Part shown: in pieces, positions 6,601 through 10,654 of the stretch | Layout: each line of letters opens with the position of its first letter | Position numbering within the stretch: the stretch's first letter is position 1 | Origin: Oscillospiraceae bacterium | Lineage (GTDB): Bacteria > Bacillota > Clostridia > Oscillospirales > Ruminococcaceae | Direction of reading: 5' to 3' | Length of the DNA: 10,654 nt | NCBI GenBank assembly: GCA_016296165.1 | Contig: JAEDJV010000080.1 | Span: 1 to 10,654 of the forward strand | Position numbers and translations under genes: made by a program | Notes under the pieces: generated by a model | Database searches by the model: none | Told to the model about the DNA's origin: nothing | What the model saw: only the letters and a program-made list of their open reading frames with translations

Positions 6601-9062
6601 TGCATACAGATGCTGTTGTAAGGACAGCTCTTGTTGCTGTCTATAATCTGGCATATCCTGTTGACAAGCCGTTTTCATATATCATCCCTGAGGAGTTATA
6701 TGAGACGGCTGTCTGTGGCGTAAGAGTAATTATTCCCTTTGGGAGAGGCGGCAGGAAAAGAGCCGGACTTATTATCGGAATAAGTGAAGAAGTTCCTTCT
6801 ATGAAACTAAAAAAAATAATCTCAGTTGCTGACAGTGCTCCTGTTTTAAATGACGAGATGATGCAAATGGTTTTCTGGTTGAAGGAAAATACCTTCTGCA
6901 CTTATTATGATGCTGTAAAGACTATTCTCCCCTCCGGAATGAACATAAGAGTAAATGAAAAATATGAACTGTCTGAAGGAAATATTCTAAGCTCTCTTAC
7001 ATCAGAAGAGCTTAATCTTGTGTGTTTTCTGAAAAACGCTTCCGGAAAACGTGAGTTTGACGAAATACTGGATACTTCGTCAAGTCCTGAGAAAGCGGAG
7101 ATAATTCGGTCCCTTCTTGAGAAGGGCGTAATCAGAAAAATAAGTCAGGCTGACAGAAAGATAAACGACAAGTTTATTAAGATGATTAAGCTGACTGATT
7201 ATTATCAGAAAAATCAGACAATGTTCAGACTTACTCCCAAACAGCAGCAGGCTGTTAAACTCCTTGAGGAAAACGGTTCAGCTTCTGTGAAGGAAGTATG
7301 TTATATATGCAGCATTACAACAGCTGTAATAAAAAATCTTATAAAAAGCGGCATTGCTGAAGAATACAGCGTACCTGATTTTAAAATTCCCGGTGAGGAT
7401 GATTATGAGCCTGGTGTCCTGGAGAAAATTCAGCTTTCCAGTCAACAGGAGAGTGTGTATTCAAGAGTTATAGAAGCGGTGCTGGAAGAAACGCCAAAAT
7501 GCTTTCTTCTTCATGGCGTAACAGGAAGCGGAAAGACATCTGTATTTATCAAACTGATAGAACAGACACTTGCTGCAGGACGTCAGGCAATGCTTCTCAT
7601 TCCGGAAATAGCACTTACGCCCCAGATAGTAAAGAATTTTCGCCGGCTTTTCGGAGCGACTGTTTCGGTTATTCACAGCAATCTTTCACTTTCTCAGAGA
7701 CTTGAGGAGTACAAACGAATCAGTGCAGGTATGTCGAAGATAGTTATCGGGACAAGGAGTGCAGTATTTGCTCCGCTTGACAATATCGGAATAATTATCA
7801 TGGATGAAGAGGGTGAACGCTCGTATAAATCCGACAGTGCTCCAAGATACACTACTTCAGCTGTGGCTAAGGAACGCTGCAGGAGGCACAACGCAGTACT
7901 CTTATTAGGTTCTGCCACTCCTTCAGTTGAAAGTTACTACTATGCGTCCAGAGGAATATATGAACTTCTGGAACTAAAAGAAAGATATAATCAGTCAGCA
8001 CTTCCCCATGTTGAGATAGTTGATATGAGTATCGAAAGAGCAAGCGGAAATACCAGTGAATTTTCAGAAGTTCTCATAAATGAGATAAATGAAAACCTGA
8101 AAGCCCACGAACAGACAATACTTCTTCTCAACAGAAGAGGCTATCATACCTTTATCAGCTGTTCCGGATGCAATAATCCATTGTACTGCAAAAACTGCAG
8201 TATTCCCTATACATATCATAAAGCGAATAATTCACTCGTCTGTCACTACTGCGGAGATATAGCGGCTCCTCCTTCCGAGTGTCCGGTCTGCGGCAGTACA
8301 GTTTTCAGACAAATGGGATTTGGTACCCAAAAAATGGAAGAACAGCTTGGGGAATTCTTTCCTTCAGCACGAATACTACGTATGGATGCAGATACGACTT
8401 TTTCACGATATGCATACGAAAAAAACTTTCAGGATTTTGCTGACAAGAAGTACGATATTATGGTGGGAACGCAGATGATAGGCAAAGGACTGGATTTTCC
8501 GGATGTAACGCTTGTTGGTATTCTTTCCATAGACAAGTCGCTTTTTTCAGGTGATTTCAGAAGTTACGAAAGAACATTTTCCCTGATAACCCAGGTAGCA
8601 GGCAGAAGCGGCAGGGGAGGAAAACGAGGCAGGGCATATCTCCAGACATTTATGCCTGATCATTATGTGCTTAATCTTGCAGCACAGCAAAACTACAATG
8701 ATTTTTATGAGGAAGAGATAGCCCTCAGAAAGACTCTTATTTTTCCTCCGGTGTGTGATGTATGTGTGATAGGAATTTCGTCTGTTTCCGATGCGGCAGC
8801 AGCTGCGGCTTCAGCGGTAGTACTTAAGATAATAAAAGACATAATAGCTTCAGAAAAAATAACATTTCCACTCAGAGTTCTGGGACCTGCACAGTCGTCA
8901 GTAGCTAAAGTCAACGGAAAATTCAGGTACCGTCTTATTCTGAAGTGTAAAAATAATAAAGCAACACGTGATTTTATCCGCAGTATTCTTTTAAAAACTG
9001 CAGAATATCGTGAGTTTTCGAATGTAAACATTTATGCCGATATGAACGGCGAAATAATATAA
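6600..9062 (+). CDS. priA: Primosomal protein N' (replication restart helicase PriA)
   Basis: A superfamily 2 3'-to-5' helicase that recognises stalled or repaired forks and reloads the replicative helicase. The protein has 820 residues, within the family range. An N-terminal DNA-binding domain (about 9-110, DKPFSYIIPEEL, VRVIIPFG) precedes the helicase core: Walker A GVTGSGKT (306-313), DEEG (402-405), GSATPS (437-442), GTQMIGKGLDFP (623-634) and QVAGRSGRG (665-673). Eight cysteines (521, 524, 530, 533, 548, 551, 561, 564) in four CxxC pairs form the two zinc sites. The DEEG motif replaces the usual DEEH, while all other motifs are intact. The ATG at 6600 overlaps the rpoZ stop by one base and lacks a clear Shine-Dalgarno sequence, so translation probably depends on reinitiation after rpoZ. 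In B. subtilis coaBC lies between the two genes; here it does not. Confidence 0.96.
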   Translation: MHTDAVVRTALVAVYNLAYPVDKPFSYIIPEELYETAVCGVRVIIPFGRGGRKRAGLIIGISEEVPSMKLKKIISVADSAPVLNDEMMQMVFWLKENTFCTYYDAVKTILPSGMNIRVNEKYELSEGNILSSLTSEELNLVCFLKNASGKREFDEILDTSSSPEKAEIIRSLLEKGVIRKISQADRKINDKFIKMIKLTDYYQKNQTMFRLTPKQQQAVKLLEENGSASVKEVCYICSITTAVIKNLIKSGIAEEYSVPDFKIPGEDDYEPGVLEKIQLSSQQESVYSRVIEAVLEETPKCFLLHGVTGSGKTSVFIKLIEQTLAAGRQAMLLIPEIALTPQIVKNFRRLFGATVSVIHSNLSLSQRLEEYKRISAGMSKIVIGTRSAVFAPLDNIGIIIMDEEGERSYKSDSAPRYTTSAVAKERCRRHNAVLLLGSATPSVESYYYASRGIYELLELKERYNQSALPHVEIVDMSIERASGNTSEFSEVLINEINENLKAHEQTILLLNRRGYHTFISCSGCNNPLYCKNCSIPYTYHKANNSLVCHYCGDIAAPPSECPVCGSTVFRQMGFGTQKMEEQLGEFFPSARILRMDADTTFSRYAYEKNFQDFADKKYDIMVGTQMIGKGLDFPDVTLVGILSIDKSLFSGDFRSYERTFSLITQVAGRSGRGGKRGRAYLQTFMPDHYVLNLAAQQNYNDFYEEEIALRKTLIFPPVCDVCVIGISSVSDAAAAAASAVVLKIIKDIIASEKITFPLRVLGPAQSSVAKVNGKFRYRLILKCKNNKATRDFIRSILLKTAEYREFSNVNIYADMNGEII

Positions 9063-9070
9063 AAGGTGAT
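9063..9070 (+). promoter_or_regulatory. Ribosome binding site of def
   Basis: AAGGTGAT lies 4 nt before the ATG at 9075. The in-frame GTG at 9066 is part of this site and so is unlikely to be the start codon. Confidence 0.75.
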
Positions 9071-9074
9071 AAAA

Positions 9075-9533
9075 ATGGCATTAAGAAATATAGTAACAAA
9101 AGAACAGGATGTTCTTCATAAAAAATGCAGAAAAGTTGAAAAATTCGATGAACGTCTGTGGACATTGCTTGATGATATGAAGGAAACTCTGTATAAAGCA
9201 CAGGGTTATGGTCTTGCGGCACCACAGGTAGGAATACTTAAGAGAATAGCAGTTATAGATGTAGGTGAAGGATATATTGAACTGATCAATCCTGAGATAC
9301 TTGAACCTAAGGGTGAACAGAGAGACGTTGAAGGCTGTCTTTCATGCCCGGATGAATGGGGCTATGTAAAGAGACCGTACAGCTGTAAACTCAGAGCACA
9401 GGACAGAAACGGTGAGTATTATGAAAAGGAACTTGAAGGGCTCTTCTGCAGATGTGCCTGTCATGAAACAGATCATCTCGACGGCAGACTCTTCACAGAG
9501 CTTGTTGATGAGTTTGTAAAACCGGAGGAATAA
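9075..9533 (+). CDS. def: Peptide deformylase
   Basis: Removes the formyl group from N-formylmethionine of new proteins at the ribosome exit, using a bound metal ion (Fe2+ in most bacteria). At 152 residues it is a compact bacterial enzyme. All three signature motifs are present: GYGLAAPQVG (44-53), EGCLSCP (86-92, metal ligand C88) and HETDHLDG (130-137, ligands H130 and H134, catalytic E131). The start at 9075 gives MALRNIVTKEQDVL, matching the family N-terminus (ALRxI...). The in-frame GTG at 9066 would add three residues but lies within the ribosome binding site. The gene starts 12 nt after priA and lies 3 nt before fmt, so the enzymes that add and remove the formyl group are encoded side by side. 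Confidence 0.97.
   Translation: MALRNIVTKEQDVLHKKCRKVEKFDERLWTLLDDMKETLYKAQGYGLAAPQVGILKRIAVIDVGEGYIELINPEILEPKGEQRDVEGCLSCPDEWGYVKRPYSCKLRAQDRNGEYYEKELEGLFCRCACHETDHLDGRLFTELVDEFVKPEE
9524..9530 (+). promoter_or_regulatory. Ribosome binding site of fmt within the end of def
   Basis: GGAGGAA lies in the last codons of def, 6 nt before the TTG at 9537. It supports the TTG as start codon rather than the in-frame ATG at 9552. Confidence 0.75.
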
Positions 9534-9536
9534 AAT

Positions 9537-10472
9537 TTGAATATTGTTTTTATGGGAACACCTGATTTTGCAGTTCCGACTCTTAAGGCACTTGCAGAGG
9601 CAGGGGAAAATATCACAGCAGTTTTTACACAGCCGGACAAGCCAAAGGGAAGAGGGTACAAGATGATACCTACTCCTGTCAAGACAGCAGCTCTTGAACT
9701 TAACATTCCGGTATATCAGCCTCTTTCGCTAAGGAAAGGTGAGGATGCTGAAAAATCACTTGAAATATTAAGAGAACTTTGTCCGGAACTTATAGTGGTT
9801 GTAGCGTACGGAAAGATACTGCCGAAGGAAATACTTGACCTTCCTAAGTACGGATGCATAAATGTCCATGGTTCACTTCTTCCTGAATACCGCGGAGCAG
9901 CACCTATGCAGTGGTGTCTCCTTAATGGCGAGAAGAAGACCGGTGTTACAACAATGATGATGGATGTTGGACTTGATACCGGTGATATGCTTCTTAAAGA
10001 GGAGATTAATATAGGAGAGAATGAAACTCTCGCTGAATTACATGACAGACTGGCCGAATGCGGTGCAGGTGTTCTGATAAAAACTATTGAATCTCTCAGA
10101 GCAGGAACACTTACAGGAACGCCTCAGGATGAAAGCAGATCAACATATTCTCCTATGATTACAAAGCAGATGTCACTTATTGATTTTACGGAATCAGCAC
10201 AGAATATTCATAACAAAATAAGAGCTATAACCGGATATGCTTTTCTCAACGGAAAGCGTTTCAAGATTATTCGTTCAGAGATTACTGACAGAAAAACAAC
10301 AGATGTTCCCGGAACAGTAACCGCTTCATCGGAACTGCTTGCTGCGTGTGGTGACGGAATACTTCTTAAACTGACTGAAGTGCAGCCGGAGGGCAGCAGA
10401 AGAATGAGTGCAGATGATTATCTCAGAGGATGTAAGCTTTCTGAGGGAACAGTATTCACATCCGGAGAGTGA
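9537..10472 (+). CDS. fmt: Methionyl-tRNA formyltransferase
   Basis: Formylates the amino group of Met on initiator tRNA using 10-formyltetrahydrofolate. The 311-residue protein has the family's N-terminal MNIVFMGTPDFAVPTL. The catalytic core has INVHGSLLPEYRGAAPMQ (108-125, with catalytic-type N109 and H111) and MDVGLDTGDM (142-151). A C-terminal OB-fold tRNA-binding domain runs from about 207 to 308. The usual HASLLP reads HGSLLP here, a mild change. Initiation is at TTG 9537: the residues following it match the family N-terminus exactly, and a strong GGAGGAA lies 6 nt upstream. The ATG at 9552 would remove the first five residues of the conserved strand. It follows def by 3 nt and precedes rsmB by 2 nt. 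Confidence 0.97.
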   Translation: MNIVFMGTPDFAVPTLKALAEAGENITAVFTQPDKPKGRGYKMIPTPVKTAALELNIPVYQPLSLRKGEDAEKSLEILRELCPELIVVVAYGKILPKEILDLPKYGCINVHGSLLPEYRGAAPMQWCLLNGEKKTGVTTMMMDVGLDTGDMLLKEEINIGENETLAELHDRLAECGAGVLIKTIESLRAGTLTGTPQDESRSTYSPMITKQMSLIDFTESAQNIHNKIRAITGYAFLNGKRFKIIRSEITDRKTTDVPGTVTASSELLAACGDGILLKLTEVQPEGSRRMSADDYLRGCKLSEGTVFTSGE

Positions 10473-10474
10473 TT

Positions 10475-10654
10475 ATGGTAAACTGCAGAAAAGAAACAGT
10501 AAAACTTCTTAATAAAACTTTTACTGAGAACAGTTACTCAAATCTTCTTCTTGACAGTGTTCTTTCTTCAAAGGAAATGACAGTTCAGGAAAAAAGATTT
10601 ATAACTATGCTGTATTATGGAGTAATTGAAAAAAAGATTACACTTGACTATATA
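10475..10654 (+). CDS. rsmB: 16S rRNA (cytosine-967-C5)-methyltransferase RsmB, N-terminal part (3' truncated)
   Basis: The ATG at 10475 opens a frame to the right edge, giving 60 residues. The pattern of VKLLNKTFTENSYSNLLLDS, then SSKEMTVQEKRFITMLYYGV and IEKKITLDYI matches the NusB-like RNA-binding domain that starts RsmB (RsmB/Sun family), including the YG(V/T)(I/L)E-x3-LDY(I/L) signature. The SAM-binding methyltransferase domain lies outside the window. GGAGAG (10464-10469) lies 5 nt upstream, near the fmt stop. The position after fmt is the conserved one (B. subtilis yloM), which supports rsmB over stand-alone nusB, since the domain alone cannot fully separate them. Confidence 0.87.
   Translation, partial: MVNCRKETVKLLNKTFTENSYSNLLLDSVLSSKEMTVQEKRFITMLYYGVIEKKITLDYI

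Noticed and set aside
8705..9031. Open frame of 108 codons on the minus strand inside priA
   Set aside because: It lies wholly opposite a well-conserved gene, lacks a ribosome binding site and its product looks like no family.
9066..9074. GTG start of def
   Set aside because: The GTG is part of the AAGGTGAT ribosome binding site of the ATG at 9075.

Overview
The window looks like part of a Ruminococcus-type cellulose-degrading clostridium (Bacillota, Oscillospiraceae). It has a type I dockerin behind a TETTKP linker, AT-rich intergenic DNA, strong AGGAGG-type ribosome binding sites, and a Bacillota-style yicC-remA-gmk-rpoZ-priA-def-fmt-rsmB gene order. The genus is inferred from these traits; no rRNA or other taxonomic marker is present.

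Layout. Positions 1-311 (+) are the 3' end of a secreted dockerin protein, followed by an intrinsic terminator. A second hairpin, which can act in both directions, closes the converging minus-strand operon. That operon runs from about 4450 down to 444 and encodes aroB, aroA, aroC and a DUF4364 protein. AroB, AroA and AroC carry out three steps of the shikimate pathway: 3-dehydroquinate formation, EPSP formation and chorismate formation. The operon starts from a near-consensus promoter (TTGACT-17 bp-TATAAT) whose -10 element and spacer carry a perfect 18-bp palindrome. The 221-bp divergent gap (4416-4636) also holds a second, extended -10 promoter facing right.

From 4637 to the right edge is a tightly packed plus-strand housekeeping operon: yicC (endoribonuclease family), remA (DNA-binding regulator), gmk (guanylate kinase), rpoZ (RNA polymerase omega), priA (replication restart helicase), def (peptide deformylase), fmt (Met-tRNA formyltransferase) and the start of rsmB (16S rRNA m5C methyltransferase). 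Genes overlap by 1-8 nt or are separated by 12 nt or less, with no internal terminator seen, so they are probably co-transcribed and partly translationally coupled. Fmt and Def form the N-formylmethionine cycle; the rest serve RNA metabolism, nucleotide supply, transcription and replication restart. Compared with the Bacillus subtilis version, coaBC is missing between rpoZ and priA.

The window is mostly ordinary core metabolism, and I found no convincing new multi-gene system. The points most worth a second look are the palindrome in the aro promoter together with the uncharacterised DUF4364 gene at the operon's end, the DEEG (instead of DEEH) motif in PriA, and the repeat-expanded linker of the dockerin protein.
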